Shown: in pieces, positions 63,964 through 64,000 of the stretch
Layout of the letters: every line of letters begins with the position of its first letter
How positions within the stretch are numbered: the stretch's first letter is position 1
DNA from: Symbiodinium sp. CCMP2592
Taxonomy: Eukaryota; Sar; Dinophyceae; Suessiales; Symbiodiniaceae
Assembly: GCA_905221615.1 (NCBI GenBank)
Contig: CAJNDT010003290.1
Span: 310,001 to 374,000, forward strand
DNA: 64,000 bases
Reading direction: 5' to 3'
Translations under genes and position numbers: made by a program
The notes under the pieces: generated by a model
What the model saw: the letters and a program-made list of their open reading frames with translations, nothing else
Told to the model about the DNA's origin: nothing
The model's database searches: none

Positions 63964-64000
63964 GCCATCTCGGCTGGCTTTCTTTATGTGCAGGGACCGG

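Noticed and set aside
1-64000. tRNA, rRNA or CRISPR features
   Set aside because: No cloverleaf with T-loop, no rRNA-like stretch and no spaced identical repeats were seen. The Met anticodon arm at 57819 is a primer site without the rest of a tRNA.

Overview
The window looks like a nuclear genome segment of a dinoflagellate, probably Symbiodiniaceae-like. The evidence is intrinsic. Fifteen introns could be modelled from reading frame plus splice phase; ten use a GC donor and most acceptors are AG|G. An intronless gene is preceded by a relict of the dinoflagellate spliced leader. A small-exon RS/KH-domain gene and typical dinoflagellate retroelement tails (GDHALAC cysteine motif, DTTLVSP-type nuclease motif) are present. 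Gene density is low, and the confidently modelled host genes all lie on the + strand.

Layout. 1-4.5 kb: a G/T-rich degenerate repeat, then a secreted/type I membrane protein with a poly-threonine stalk (1814-2902) and TTTAGGG-type repeats. 4.5-22 kb: mostly intergenic, with decayed coiled-coil exons, an AT-rich island, an isolated EF-hand exon, several candidate exons, a 135-bp MITE with target duplication and a second palindromic element. 22.07-37.99 kb: a nearly intact 15.9-kb Ty1/copia-type LTR retrotransposon on the - strand with 250-bp LTRs, a tRNA primer site and four long open frames. These are gag-protease; integrase plus a cytosine-methyltransferase-like domain; reverse transcriptase-RNase H; and a 2379-codon extra frame downstream of RT. 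That last frame carries a Tpt1/ADP-ribosyltransferase-like segment, a cysteine cluster, an endonuclease/exonuclease/phosphatase (EEP) domain, a membrane segment and a coiled coil. It is the most unusual object in the window.

40.7-50.2 kb: a + strand host-gene island with a three-span membrane protein, a rhomboid protease, a 2-oxoglutarate/Fe(II) oxygenase and an unknown coiled-coil gene. A 1.2-kb trinucleotide array separates the rhomboid and oxygenase genes. 53.2-62 kb: a retroelement graveyard. It holds a decayed 4.7-kb copia element with intact LTR pair and an anticodon-arm primer site, a LINE-type protein tail nested inside it, a LINE RT fragment on the - strand, another LINE tail on the + strand, and two CACTCA arrays. 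62.9-64 kb: an RS/KH RNA-binding gene of very small exons that runs off the window end.

How it fits together: a few compact unidirectional genes sit in repeat-rich DNA that retroelements of at least three types have repeatedly entered. No rRNA, tRNA or CRISPR feature was seen.
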